DNA of 64,000 nt. It comes from DASWOJ01 sp964242415. GTDB lineage: Bacteria; Pseudomonadota; Alphaproteobacteria; Acetobacterales; Acetobacteraceae. The stretch spans positions 1 to 64,000 of the forward strand of contig CAXTAT010000020.1 of the NCBI GenBank assembly GCA_964242415.1, given 5' to 3'. A program made the translations under genes and the position numbers. Positions 42,536 through 50,901 of this stretch are shown in pieces (positions within the stretch are counted from its first letter, which is position 1; the number at the start of each line of letters is the position of its first letter). The notes beneath the pieces are model-generated. The model worked only from the letters and a program-made list of their open reading frames with translations. It did not search any database and was not told the origin of the DNA.

Positions 42536-43072
42536 CTACTCCGGCAGGTCCGGGGCTGCTACTGCAGTCGGCAATCCCGCGGCGATCCATCCATCCGCGC
42601 CCTCGGGGTACCATCCGGCCCGCACGCCCAGCGCCGCGGCACGGCGGGCGGCGTTCCAGCTCATCCAGCAATCGTTCAGGCAGAAGAACACCACCAGGCG
42701 GTGTGCGTCTCCGGCTGTGACCTCCCGCAGCCGCTGCTCTAAATGGGCCTCGAACGCCGGGGGCAGGGCGCCGCGGCCGACCTCCGGCCACCAGAGCGCG
42801 CCGGGCAGAGTCTGGTGCGGCACGGGCAGCCAGGGGCTGCCAGGGCGCGTCGCCTCCGGGCGGCGCGGGGCGGGGAGCACATCGATCAGCACGGCATCAC
42901 CGCGAGCAACGACCTCCTGCATTGCCGACAGGTGCAGCACGACAACTCCCGGCACGGTGTCCGGAACGGGCGCACGGTAGTCGTCCTGCCGGTAACCTTC
43001 CGGCACCGGTACCGCTGGGTCGGCCCAGCACGGCCCCGCGGCCAGCAGCATCGCCAGGGCCAGCCGCCTCAC
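42536..43072 (-). CDS. Rhodanese-like protein with C-x3-C-W motif (quinoprotein-associated)
   Basis: A 178-residue exported protein (signal RRLALAMLLAAGPCWA). The rhodanese-like domain carries Cys131-Leu-Asn-Asp-Cys135-Trp136 in FFCLNDCWMSWNAARRA, the hallmark of the PQQ-catabolism-associated CXXCW family. The first Cys corresponds to the sulphurtransferase nucleophile; the second could form a disulphide with it, suggesting redox rather than simple sulphur transfer. First in a leftward direction beside xoxJ, convergent with the ABC operon (10-bp gap). Confidence 0.85.
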   Translation of the reverse strand: MRRLALAMLLAAGPCWADPAVPVPEGYRQDDYRAPVPDTVPGVVVLHLSAMQEVVARGDAVLIDVLPAPRRPEATRPGSPWLPVPHQTLPGALWWPEVGRGALPPAFEAHLEQRLREVTAGDAHRLVVFFCLNDCWMSWNAARRAAALGVRAGWYPEGADGWIAAGLPTAVAAPDLPE

Positions 43073-43091
43073 GCCTGCAGGCTCATCGGTG

Positions 43092-43925
43092 CTACTCCTT
43101 GGCGGCCAGCGGGCGGCCCTGGTCCGGCACCAGCGGCACGCCGTAGTCGGCGATCACCGCGGCGATCTCGGCCTGGTGCTTGACGATGGCCTGATTGATC
43201 CGCCGCCGCCACTCCGGCTCCCCGGCACGCACGCCCATGGCGATCCGGTAGTCCAGCCGCGGTGCGTCCGGCTCCGGCTCGATGAACGCGGCGGTCAGCG
43301 GCAGGTCGTCGTGCTTGATCGCATAGCCGGCGGGTGGACCCCACACGAGCGCCACGTCGATCACGCCATCGGTCAGGTCCTGCAGCATGGCGCGCGGCGG
43401 GTTGCTGATGCGGGTATCGACGCGCAGGGAGTAGGGCCGCACCTGATCCATCAAGTGATGCCGCACCAGCAGGTCGGTGGGCGGCGTCGCGGCGATGACG
43501 CCGAACTTCTTGTTCGCCAGCGCCGGGTCGCCGACCGAGCGCGCCGTGATGTGGTCGGCCGTGCGCGTCACAATCATGTAGCCGGTGTGGTAGTACGGGT
43601 TGGTGCTGTCCATCATGCCGTCGCCGGAGACCGCGCCCATCACCAGGTCGCACTCCCGGGCCGCCAGCGTATTGCGAACGAACCCGGTGGTCTGCGGGAA
43701 CCAGACATAGGTCACGGGCAAGTCCAGGTCGGCGCCGATGATCTCGGCCACCTTGTTCTCGAACCCGGCCTTCGCCTCGTTGGAATACGGCAGGTCATGC
43801 GGGTCGGCGCACACCCGCAACTCCGTGCGGGAAATCAGCTCGGCGCGCTGGGCCTGGGCAGGCGCCGCGGCCAGCAACGCCGCGCCAACCAGGGCGGCGG
43901 CGCTGCCGAGACGGCTAACCGCCAT
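43092..43925 (-). CDS. xoxJ: XoxJ, quinoprotein-associated periplasmic binding protein
   Basis: A 277-residue exported protein (signal ALVGAALLAAAPAQAQ) of the extracellular-solute-binding-3 type, with LRVCADPHDLPYSNEAKAGF near the start, the standard opening of XoxJ/MoxJ proteins. XoxJ is thought to help assemble or activate the methanol dehydrogenase. It overlaps xoxG by 11 bp, giving the canonical xoxF-G-J order. Confidence 0.88.
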   Translation of the reverse strand: MAVSRLGSAAALVGAALLAAAPAQAQRAELISRTELRVCADPHDLPYSNEAKAGFENKVAEIIGADLDLPVTYVWFPQTTGFVRNTLAARECDLVMGAVSGDGMMDSTNPYYHTGYMIVTRTADHITARSVGDPALANKKFGVIAATPPTDLLVRHHLMDQVRPYSLRVDTRISNPPRAMLQDLTDGVIDVALVWGPPAGYAIKHDDLPLTAAFIEPEPDAPRLDYRIAMGVRAGEPEWRRRINQAIVKHQAEIAAVIADYGVPLVPDQGRPLAAKE

Positions 43926-44355
43926 CGTCGCCGATGCGCTTCGGCCGCCCGCGCGGCAGCTTCTCGTCGGAACGCGCCTTGAGGTAACCATAGATGTCGT
44001 CGATGTAGAGCACGACATCTTCGGTCGTGCCGAAGGCCGGCATGACGTTGTTCTGCGTCTTGGTGACGTTCTGCCGCCCGTTGACGATCGTGTTGACCAC
44101 GTCGTCATAGGACATCCGCTGCAGCGACTGCGTCAGGTCCGGCGCATAGGAGCTGCCGGCGCCATCAGGGCCATGGCAGCGCATGCAGGACTCGCCGTAG
44201 CGGCGGTAACCATTGAACGTATGCTGGTCCACCTTGCCGCCATCGACGACGTAAACCGGATCATTCTCGGCCTTGGCGCCGGACGACAACGCGACGACGC
44301 CCACCAGCCCGGCGCAAATCAGGCCGGACAGCGCAATCAGAGACTTCTTGTGCAT
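43915..44355 (-). CDS. xoxG: XoxG, cytochrome c (cL-type) electron acceptor of XoxF
   Basis: A 146-residue exported protein with signal peptide (LIALSGLICAGLVGVVALSS) and one c-type haem site Cys57-Met-Arg-Cys60-His61. Met in NNVMPAFG is the likely distal ligand. It accepts electrons from the PQQ of methanol dehydrogenase and passes them to a smaller cytochrome (possibly the one at 56526). GGAGAG lies 7 nt upstream of the ATG. A hairpin separates it from xoxF. Confidence 0.9.
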   Translation of the reverse strand: MHKKSLIALSGLICAGLVGVVALSSGAKAENDPVYVVDGGKVDQHTFNGYRRYGESCMRCHGPDGAGSSYAPDLTQSLQRMSYDDVVNTIVNGRQNVTKTQNNVMPAFGTTEDVVLYIDDIYGYLKARSDEKLPRGRPKRIGDDGG

Positions 44356-44375
44356 TAAAACTCTCCAGAAGCAGC

Positions 44376-44402
44376 CCCGGCCGCGGAGCCTCCACGGCCG
44401 GG
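44376..44402 (-). promoter_or_regulatory. Hairpin in the xoxF-xoxG intergenic region
   Basis: CCCGGCCG and CGGCCGGG form a perfect 8-bp GC stem around an 11-nt loop, between the xoxF stop and the xoxG ribosome site. No U-tract follows, so it more likely protects the xoxF 3' end or reduces read-through than acts as a full terminator. Confidence 0.6.
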
Positions 44403-44420
44403 AACCACCTGTGTGTTGGC

Positions 44421-46217
44421 TTAGTCGAGGCCGAACACCGTCAGCACGCCACCAAGCTGCGTGTAGTTGGACAGCGACTTGTACGCGCCGACCGCACCCA
44501 GGCCATCGGTGTCATTCGCCAGCCCGGCCGCCATGCCGATCCCGGCCCAGCCGCCCACGCCCGACAGCACGGCGATATACTGCTTGCCGTTATGGACGTA
44601 GCTGTTGACGTTGCCGATGATGCCGGACGGCGTCTTGTAGCGATACAGCTCCTTGCCGGTCTTGGCATCGACGCCCTTCAGGTAGCCGTCGAGGGTGCCG
44701 TAGAACACCACGTCGCCCGCGGTCGCCAGCGCGCCGGACCAGACGGAGAACGGCTCCGGGTCGGACCAGGCGATCTTGCCCGTGCCAGCGTCCCAGGCAA
44801 TGAAGTTGCCCAGGTTGGTGTCGCCCTTCGGCGGATACATCGAAAGCGTCGCCCCGACGTAGGGCTGGCCCGCGGTGTAGGACACCTTGAACGGCTCGTA
44901 GTCCATGCAGACGTGGTTGGTCGGCACGTAGAACAGGTTGGTCCGCGGCGAGAACGCCGAGGGCTGCTGGTCCTTGGAGCCCAACGCTGCCGGGCAGACA
45001 TTGCGGCTGTTCTTGTCCTCGCCGTTGTACTGCGTCGAGTACTGGTTCACGACCTCGGGCCGCCCGGTCTTCATGTCCACGTGGGTCGCCCAGTTCACCG
45101 CCGGGTCGAACTTCTCAGCCACCAGCAGTTCGCCCGTCTCACGGTTCAGCGTGTAGCCGAAGCCGTTGCGGTCGAAGTGCACGAGCGCCTTGGTCATCAC
45201 GCCCTTAACGGGGATGTCGGCCAGGACCATCTCGTTGATGCCGTCGTAGTCCCACTCGTCATGCGGGGTCATCTGGTACACCCACTTCGCCATGCCGGTG
45301 TCGGCGTCGCGGGCGAAGATGGTCATGGACCAGCGGTTGTCGCCGGGGCGCTGCACCGGGTTCCAGGTGCTGGGGTTGCCCGTCCCGTAATAGATCAGGT
45401 TGGTGGCAGGGTCATAGCTGTACCAGCCCCAGGTGCTGCCGCCGCCGGTCTTCCACTGGTCGCCCTGCCAGGTGCTGAGCGATGAGTTCTCGCCGATCGG
45501 CTTGCCCATGTTCGTGGTCTTCACGGGATCGACCAGAAGCTGGCTGTCCGGACCCACCGAATAGGCGTTCCACGCGAGCGAGCCGTCCTTCATGTTGTAG
45601 GCGGTCAGGCGCCCCTGCGTGCCAAACTCGCCGCCGCTGATCCCGACATAAACCTTGTCCTTCACGATCATCGGCGCCATCGTCATGGTCTCGCCCTTGG
45701 CGGGGTCACCGTTCTTGACGTGCCAGACTTCCTTGCCGGTCTTGGCGTCGAGCGCCACGACCGTCGCATCGGCCTGGTTCAGGATGATCTTGCCGTCGCC
45801 GTACGCCACGCCGCGGTTCACGGTGTCGCAGCACATCACGGCGATGACGTTGGGGTCCTGGCGCGGCTCATACTTCCAGATGACCTTGCCGTTGTCGTTC
45901 AGGTCGAGCGCGAACACGTTGTTCGGGAACGGCGTGTGGACATACATCGTGTCGCCGATCACCAGCGGCCCGCCCTCATGGCCACGCAGCACGCCGGTCG
46001 AGAACGACCACACGGGATGCAGCTTGCCGGCGTTGGTGGTGTTGATCTGGTCGAGCGCGGTGTAGCGCTGGCTGGCATAGTTGCCGGCGGGCATCACCCA
46101 CTGGTTCTTGTCGCCCTGCAGCTTGATCAGCTCGTCATTGGCCGAGGCCGGCGCGCTGGCCACGGCGGCCAGGCCCATCATCATCGTGCAGCCGAGCAGT
46201 AGCTTGCGGTTTAGCAT
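44421..46217 (-). CDS. xoxF: XoxF, lanthanide-dependent PQQ methanol dehydrogenase
   Basis: A 598-residue periplasmic enzyme with a signal peptide (LLLGCTMMMGLAAVASAPAS) and an eight-bladed propeller fold. Diagnostic residues are the adjacent-Cys pair Cys129-Cys130 (VMCCDT), metal ligands Glu197 (GGEFG) and Asn281 (GTGNPSTWNP), catalytic Asp323, and the extra Asp325 in PHDEWDYDG that marks lanthanide enzymes; calcium-type MxaF has Ala there. It oxidises methanol, and often formaldehyde, with PQQ. AAGGAGG lies 10 nt upstream of the ATG. Divergent from the formaldehyde dehydrogenase gene. Confidence 0.96.
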   Translation of the reverse strand: MLNRKLLLGCTMMMGLAAVASAPASANDELIKLQGDKNQWVMPAGNYASQRYTALDQINTTNAGKLHPVWSFSTGVLRGHEGGPLVIGDTMYVHTPFPNNVFALDLNDNGKVIWKYEPRQDPNVIAVMCCDTVNRGVAYGDGKIILNQADATVVALDAKTGKEVWHVKNGDPAKGETMTMAPMIVKDKVYVGISGGEFGTQGRLTAYNMKDGSLAWNAYSVGPDSQLLVDPVKTTNMGKPIGENSSLSTWQGDQWKTGGGSTWGWYSYDPATNLIYYGTGNPSTWNPVQRPGDNRWSMTIFARDADTGMAKWVYQMTPHDEWDYDGINEMVLADIPVKGVMTKALVHFDRNGFGYTLNRETGELLVAEKFDPAVNWATHVDMKTGRPEVVNQYSTQYNGEDKNSRNVCPAALGSKDQQPSAFSPRTNLFYVPTNHVCMDYEPFKVSYTAGQPYVGATLSMYPPKGDTNLGNFIAWDAGTGKIAWSDPEPFSVWSGALATAGDVVFYGTLDGYLKGVDAKTGKELYRYKTPSGIIGNVNSYVHNGKQYIAVLSGVGGWAGIGMAAGLANDTDGLGAVGAYKSLSNYTQLGGVLTVFGLD

Positions 46218-46533
46218 CACGTTTGGTCCTCCTTTTATGGACCGCTTTATGCGGCCGTTGCGTCCTGCCCGGCGCATCCGCCCCAGGCCGTCCAAGTCAC
46301 CCGCCCTGACCCCTAACCCCAGTCACAGGGGGCGAGCGGAACGTGCGGTCGCCAGCATATGCAGGCATTGCCGAAACGGACAAGCGCCGCAGCCGCAGAA
46401 TATTTTGCAGAATATGCAACCGTTGCGTGTTGCAGTGCAGCATAGGACAGGATTGATGCAGTAACGGCGCCGCCCCCCCTGGCATTACCCTGGTAAGCCG
46501 CTACTGTCCTGGGAACGAGCAGGAGGACTTGCG
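46218..46533. promoter_or_regulatory. Divergent xoxF/frmA control region with CAGAATAT repeats
   Basis: Direct repeats CAGAATAT at 46396 and 46408 overlap the inverted repeat TTGCA-5-TGCAA (46405-46419), in a locally AT-rich island within GC-rich sequence. GTTGCAGTGCAGCATAGG follows at 46429. These are the best candidates for a regulator site shared by the two divergent genes. No gene lies in this stretch. Confidence 0.5.
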
Positions 46534-47643
46534 TTGGACGTACGAGCTGCTGTGGCCCATGCGGCGGGTGAACCGCTGACGATCGAGACGGTGCAACTGG
46601 AGGGACCGCGCGAGGGCGAGGTGATGGTGGAGATAAAAGCCACCGGCATCTGCCACACCGACAAGTTCACCCTGTCGGGCGATGATCCCGAGGGCATGTT
46701 CCCCGCCATCCTCGGCCACGAGGGCGCGGGGATAGTGGTCGAGGTCGGCCCGGGCGTGCGTTCGCTGAAGAAGGGCGACCACGTCATTCCGCTCTACACC
46801 CCCGAATGCCGGGAGTGCAGCTACTGCCTGAGCCAGAAAACCAACCTGTGCCAGAAGATCAGGGTGACGCAGGGGCGCGGGGTGATGCCGGACGGCACCA
46901 GCCGGTTCAGCTTCCAGGGCAAGCCTGTGCTGCACTACATGGGCTGCTCGACGTTCGCCAACTACACCGTGCTGCCGGAGATCGCGTTGGCCAAGGTCCG
47001 CGAGGACGCGCCGTTCGACAAGATCTGCTACATCGGCTGCGGCGTGACCACCGGGGTGGGGGCGGCGCTGTTCACCGCCAAGGTGGCGCCGGGCGACCGC
47101 GTCGTGGTGTTCGGCTTGGGCGGCATCGGGCTGAACGTGGTGCAGGGCGCGCGCATCGCCGGGGCCGACCAGATCGTCGGCGTGGACATCAACCCGGCGC
47201 GCAAGGAACTGGCCATGAAGTTCGGCATGACCGACTTCGTCAACCCCAAAGAGGTGCAGGGCGACATCGTGCCCTACCTCGTGGACATCACCGGAGGCGG
47301 CGCGGACCACAGCTTCGAGTGCGTGGGCAATGCGACCCTGATGCGGCAGGCGCTTGAGTGCGCCCACAAGGGCTGGGGCAAGAGCACCATCATCGGCGTC
47401 GCCGGCGCAGGGCAGGAGATCAGCACGCGGCCGTTCCAGTTGGTCACGGGCCGCGTCTGGCAGGGCAGCGCGTTCGGCGGCGCACGGGGGCGGACGGATG
47501 TCCCGCGGATCGTCGATTGGTACATGGAGGGCAAGATCAACATCGACGACCTGATCACCCACATCCTGCCACTCGATCGGATTAACGAGGGCTTTGACCT
47601 CATGACCAGGGGCGAGAGCATCCGCAGCGTCGTGGTTTACTAG
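46534..47643 (+). CDS. frmA: S-(hydroxymethyl)glutathione dehydrogenase (class III alcohol dehydrogenase)
   Basis: A 369-residue zinc enzyme that oxidises S-hydroxymethylglutathione to S-formylglutathione with NAD. Catalytic zinc ligands Cys40 and His62 (GHEGAG), structural zinc Cys92, Cys95, Cys98 and Cys106, and the nucleotide fold VVVFGLGGIGLNVVQGARIA are all present. The start is a rare TTG, supported by AGGAGG 7 nt upstream and by the natural N-terminus it gives. It passes product to the hydrolase at 57439. Confidence 0.93.
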   Translation: MDVRAAVAHAAGEPLTIETVQLEGPREGEVMVEIKATGICHTDKFTLSGDDPEGMFPAILGHEGAGIVVEVGPGVRSLKKGDHVIPLYTPECRECSYCLSQKTNLCQKIRVTQGRGVMPDGTSRFSFQGKPVLHYMGCSTFANYTVLPEIALAKVREDAPFDKICYIGCGVTTGVGAALFTAKVAPGDRVVVFGLGGIGLNVVQGARIAGADQIVGVDINPARKELAMKFGMTDFVNPKEVQGDIVPYLVDITGGGADHSFECVGNATLMRQALECAHKGWGKSTIIGVAGAGQEISTRPFQLVTGRVWQGSAFGGARGRTDVPRIVDWYMEGKINIDDLITHILPLDRINEGFDLMTRGESIRSVVVY

Positions 47644-47658
47644 GCAGCCGCCGCACCG

Positions 47659-47865
47659 CTACGCCGGGCGTTCCTTGGGCCGGTCCACCTCGCACCGCCA
47701 CCCCTGCAGGCGGAAGCGGGGATGGGCATGGACGAACTCCTGCGCCATCGTCTGCGCCTTCATGGTGCATTCGATGGCGCTGCCCACCTCCTCGCGCAAC
47801 TCGCGCCGCTCCAGGCATTGGTCGGGTTCACTGGACAGGCAGTACACAAGGACAAGTTCGATCAT
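47659..47865 (-). CDS. Small conserved hypothetical protein
   Basis: A 68-residue protein, MIELVLVYCLSSEPDQCLER start, with Cys9, Cys17 and two more Cys residues further on, ending in a basic tail. I recognise the pattern from small uncharacterised proteins of alphaproteobacteria. A run of G lies upstream of the ATG. An alternative start two codons earlier exists. It is convergent with the formaldehyde dehydrogenase gene. Confidence 0.5.
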   Translation of the reverse strand: MIELVLVYCLSSEPDQCLERRELREEVGSAIECTMKAQTMAQEFVHAHPRFRLQGWRCEVDRPKERPA

Positions 47866-47887
47866 GGACATCCCCCTGCGTGACACA

Positions 47888-48604
47888 ATGAGGCTGCTTC
47901 GCGCTGGTTCAATGACAATCGTGCTTGCGGCTCCCATGCTGGCAGCCTCCATGCTGGCAGTCCTGGCGCCCGGCCCCGCCCGGGCCGACGAAGCGCCGCC
48001 CGACGACACCCGCCCGCTCAGCCCGGCGCAGCTCGCGCTGTTCGAGACGCCGCACCTGCGCAACGTCGATCACCCGGAAACGCTGGACTACGGCTTCGTG
48101 CGCGACGGCGGGGCCGGGTTCACCGACAAGGTCGAGCTGCACATCCGGCGGGTGAACGCCGACGGGACCAAGGACCTGTCGTTCGACTACCTGACCGGCC
48201 AGCATCACGTGCAGTTTCCCGAGCTGGACCACTTCCGCGGCAACCCGCTGCTGATGCTGACCCTGGAGCGCGACGTGAACGAGATGCGGGACGCCGTGGG
48301 CCTGTCCGCGTCCTACTTCCGCAACAAGATACGCGAGGCGTTCGTGACCGGCGCCACCATCACGGACGCGACCTTCATCCTGGCAGGCTCCTCGCTGCCG
48401 GCGCGGGAGATCACCGTGCACCCGTTCCGCGGCGACCCGCGGCTGGAGCGCATCCAGTCGCTGCAGGAAAAGAGCTACACGTTCGTCCTCGCGGACGGCG
48501 TGCCCGGCACGATCGCCGAAATCCGCATTGCGGTGCCGGCCGACGCCGCCATGTCCGCCCCGGCCTTCAGCCAACGCACCATCTTCATCGGAGTGGAACC
48601 ATGA
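47888..48604 (+). CDS. Exported hypothetical protein of the methanol island
   Basis: A 238-residue protein with a hydrophobic signal peptide (MTIVLAAPMLAASMLAVLAP). The mature part contains PRSAQ-like helix (PLSPAQLALFETPHLRNVDH) and beta-rich sequence (YGFVRDGGAGFTDKVELHIR, SFDYLTGQHHVQFPELDHFR). No family is recognised. The start is uncertain (47864, 47888 or 47912). Its 3' end overlaps the next gene by ATGA, so both are co-translated. Confidence 0.6.
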   Translation: MRLLRAGSMTIVLAAPMLAASMLAVLAPGPARADEAPPDDTRPLSPAQLALFETPHLRNVDHPETLDYGFVRDGGAGFTDKVELHIRRVNADGTKDLSFDYLTGQHHVQFPELDHFRGNPLLMLTLERDVNEMRDAVGLSASYFRNKIREAFVTGATITDATFILAGSSLPAREITVHPFRGDPRLERIQSLQEKSYTFVLADGVPGTIAEIRIAVPADAAMSAPAFSQRTIFIGVEP

Positions 48605-48957
48605 AGCGCGCCCTTGCCTTTGCCGCCCTCGCCACGATCTTCGCCGCCGTGGCCGCCCACGCCCAGGTGCGCCATCCAGCCAACGACTACCCGACCGCGG
48701 CCCGCGCCGACTATGTGATCGGCTGCATGGCCAGCAACAACTTTAAGCGCGAATTCCTCGACCGGTGCGCGTGCGGCGTCGATACCATCGCCAACATGAT
48801 GACCTACGACGACTACGAGCAGGCTGACACCATCCTGCGGATGCAGCAGGGCGGTCTGGGCGACCGCGGCGCGATGTTCCGCGACACGCCCGTCGCCAAG
48901 GAACGAACGGAGCAGCTTCGCCGCGCGCAGGCAGAGGTGGCGCTGCAGTGCAAGTAG
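48601..48957 (+). CDS. Small exported cysteine-containing protein
   Basis: A 118-residue protein with a signal peptide (ALAFAALATIFAAVAAHAQ). Four Cys residues lie in the mature part, including CACG in FLDRCACGVDTIANMMTYDD. The rest is helical (TEQLRRAQAEVALQCK). It overlaps the preceding gene by ATGA. No family is known to me. Conserved Cys and export suggest a periplasmic redox or metal role. Confidence 0.6.
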   Translation: MKRALAFAALATIFAAVAAHAQVRHPANDYPTAARADYVIGCMASNNFKREFLDRCACGVDTIANMMTYDDYEQADTILRMQQGGLGDRGAMFRDTPVAKERTEQLRRAQAEVALQCK

Positions 48958-48965
48958 CCGCCTAG

Positions 48966-49116
48966 CTCTTCCTCTCCCTCCGGGAGAGGGTTGGGGTGAG
49001 GGGGGCGGCAAGGGCCGGTCTCCGCCGATTGCGAGCGGGCTTCGCTTCCTCCTTGGGGTAAGTTCGGTGCTTGTCGCCTCCCTCACCCCGGCCCTCTCCC
49101 GGAGGGAGAGGGAGCG
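48966..49116. repeat. Dispersed palindromic repeat (copy 2)
   Basis: CCTCTCCCTCCGGGAGAGG followed by GTTGGGGTGAGGGG at left and CCCTCACCCCGGCCCTCTCC with GGAGGGAGAGGG at right are inverse counterparts about 75 bases apart. It lies between two convergent genes. Confidence 0.75.
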
Positions 49117-49117
49117 G

Positions 49118-49933
49118 CTAGCTCCGTCCCGCCACCGGGAATTCCTGGTGGAACGTCGCCCGGGTGCTGTCCAGCACGTCCACCCGCAACGGTCCCGGCC
49201 CCTGCGGCACGAACCCGAAGGTGATCGCCGGGTCCTCGCTAAGCGAGATGTCGGCATCCACGTCCAGCACCAGCGCATCGCCGAAATGCACCGCAATATC
49301 CTGGATATAACGCGGCGGGATGAAGTTGTGGGTGAGCTGGTCCACCTGCATCCCGTTATTGTTGGGATGGCTGATCAGCAGTTGCGCCGTCGCAGCCTCC
49401 CCCTCGGGCGGCGGTCCCTCGCCATCCACCCGCAGCCGCATCTGCCCCAGGCGGGCGAGCGCCACCTGCGGGTCCTTGGTGGACGGCGCCGAGCAGCCGC
49501 CAGCCGCCTTCACGTAGCGTTCGGCCGCGAACAGGTGGCCATCCTCCGTCTCGGCGACCGCGTGCATCAGCGTATACTGATCCACCCGCACCCGCGTCTT
49601 AAGCTGCCGCGCGTCGGCTGCGGGGCCGAAGTGGAAGGTGCCAGCCAGCGGCGAAGGGTTGCCGTCCACCAGCAGCCACACCGCCCTCACCCGGCCCGGC
49701 CCAGCGCCGCCCCCTGCCGACAAGGTCACCGTCACCGGCACAAGCGAGGCGTCCAGGGCACGGGCCGGCGCCTCCAAGGCAATCACGCCGCCGCCGTCTG
49801 CCACCACCCGGTCGCCGAACACGGCGTGCTTCAGGTCCTGCCACCGCTCCGCCTGCGTGGCCGGGTCCTCCTCCGCCAAGGCTGGCGCCGCCAGGCACGC
49901 CATCAAGCCGATTGCCGCCGCCAATGTCTTCAT
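49118..49933 (-). CDS. Quinoprotein-associated SoxYZ-like carrier protein
   Basis: A 271-residue exported protein (signal AAAIGLMACLAAPALA). It fuses a SoxY-like domain, ending in the swinging-arm-like KAAGGCSAPS with Cys147, to a SoxZ-like domain (ATAQLLISHPNNNGMQVDQL), as in the SoxYZ-like carriers found with PQQ dehydrogenases. In sulphur oxidation the arm Cys carries the substrate. What this version carries is not known. It belongs to a unit with the metallohydrolase at 49981. Confidence 0.82.
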   Translation of the reverse strand: MKTLAAAIGLMACLAAPALAEEDPATQAERWQDLKHAVFGDRVVADGGGVIALEAPARALDASLVPVTVTLSAGGGAGPGRVRAVWLLVDGNPSPLAGTFHFGPAADARQLKTRVRVDQYTLMHAVAETEDGHLFAAERYVKAAGGCSAPSTKDPQVALARLGQMRLRVDGEGPPPEGEAATAQLLISHPNNNGMQVDQLTHNFIPPRYIQDIAVHFGDALVLDVDADISLSEDPAITFGFVPQGPGPLRVDVLDSTRATFHQEFPVAGRS

Positions 49934-49980
49934 AAGTCCGCTCCCCTATCAGCGCCTGCCCGGTTGCCCCCGGGGTTGGC

Positions 49981-50901
49981 CTACTCCCACTCCAGCTCCT
50001 TGAACGCGCTGGTGACGTTGCGGCCGTTGTACTCGTCAAACAGCACCCAGCGGTCCCGCTCGGCCTGTCCGACCGACGCCACCGCCTGCTCGATGTCGCC
50101 ACCATGCGCGATGGAGGCGCGGATGTCCCGCACCAGGCCGCCCAAGTAGCGGTCCTGCGCCGCGGCAGCGCCGGGCCAGGCCACGGCGGCGGGGCCATGG
50201 CCCGGCACGACCCGCCCCGCCGGCGTGCCCCGCAGCGCCGCCACCACCGCCAGCCATCCCAGGATGCTGCCGTCCAGCGCCGGAACCCGGTCCACGAACA
50301 GCAGGTCGCCGAGCCATAGCGTGCCCGTCGCCTCGTCCAGCACCGACAGGTCGTTGTCGGTGTGCGCCGTCGCGTGCGCCTGCAGCCGCAGGGTGCGCCC
50401 GCCGAGGTCCAGTGCCGCCGTGTCCTGCACCAGCAGCGTCGGCTTGGCGTAGTCGCCCGCCTCCTCCAGCCCCAGCACGTCCACCAGGGCATTGCGGTAG
50501 AACTCGCCGCGCTCCACCAGCATTCCCGCCATCCGGGCATGGCCGACAAACGCCGGCTTATCGTCCACGAACGCGACGGCGCCGAACACGTGGTCCGGGT
50601 GCAGGTGGGTCATGATGACGTAGCGGATCGGCAGGTCGGTCCGGCTGCGTATGGCGGCGCGCAAGCCCTCCCCATCGGCGCGGCTGCCGCCGGGGTCGAT
50701 CACCGCGACTGCGCTGACGCCGATGATGAAGCCTATGTTGGCGATGCCGTCCTGGTTGGCGACCGTCGCCTCCTCGTGCACGCCCGGCCGGACGAAGTTG
50801 CCCGGCGCGACCTCGGTCATCGCAAACGCCGGTGCGGCGAGCGCAGAGAGGGGACGCAGCGCCGCGGCGGTTGCCAGCAGCAGGGCGTCCCGGCGCCTCA
50901 C
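49981..50901 (-). CDS. Quinoprotein relay system zinc metallohydrolase
   Basis: A 306-residue exported protein of the metallo-beta-lactamase fold. GTG start inside the pqqE stop codon (GTGA), and a signal peptide begins MRRRDALLLATAAA. The metal motif His99-x-His101-x-Asp103-His104 (MTHLHPDHVFG) is intact, as are LGDLLFVDRVP and VPGHGP. SoxH-like enzymes of this family occur beside SoxYZ-like carriers and PQQ genes. They may release the cargo from the carrier arm by hydrolysis, which is an inference. Confidence 0.85.
   Translation of the reverse strand: MRRRDALLLATAAALRPLSALAAPAFAMTEVAPGNFVRPGVHEEATVANQDGIANIGFIIGVSAVAVIDPGGSRADGEGLRAAIRSRTDLPIRYVIMTHLHPDHVFGAVAFVDDKPAFVGHARMAGMLVERGEFYRNALVDVLGLEEAGDYAKPTLLVQDTAALDLGGRTLRLQAHATAHTDNDLSVLDEATGTLWLGDLLFVDRVPALDGSILGWLAVVAALRGTPAGRVVPGHGPAAVAWPGAAAAQDRYLGGLVRDIRASIAHGGDIEQAVASVGQAERDRWVLFDEYNGRNVTSAFKELEWE

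Noticed and set aside
47859..47871. Divergent genes sharing a CATG at their start codons (47863-47866)
   Set aside because: It depends on taking the most upstream start for the rightward gene. A start at 47888 or 47912, at the signal peptide, is more natural.
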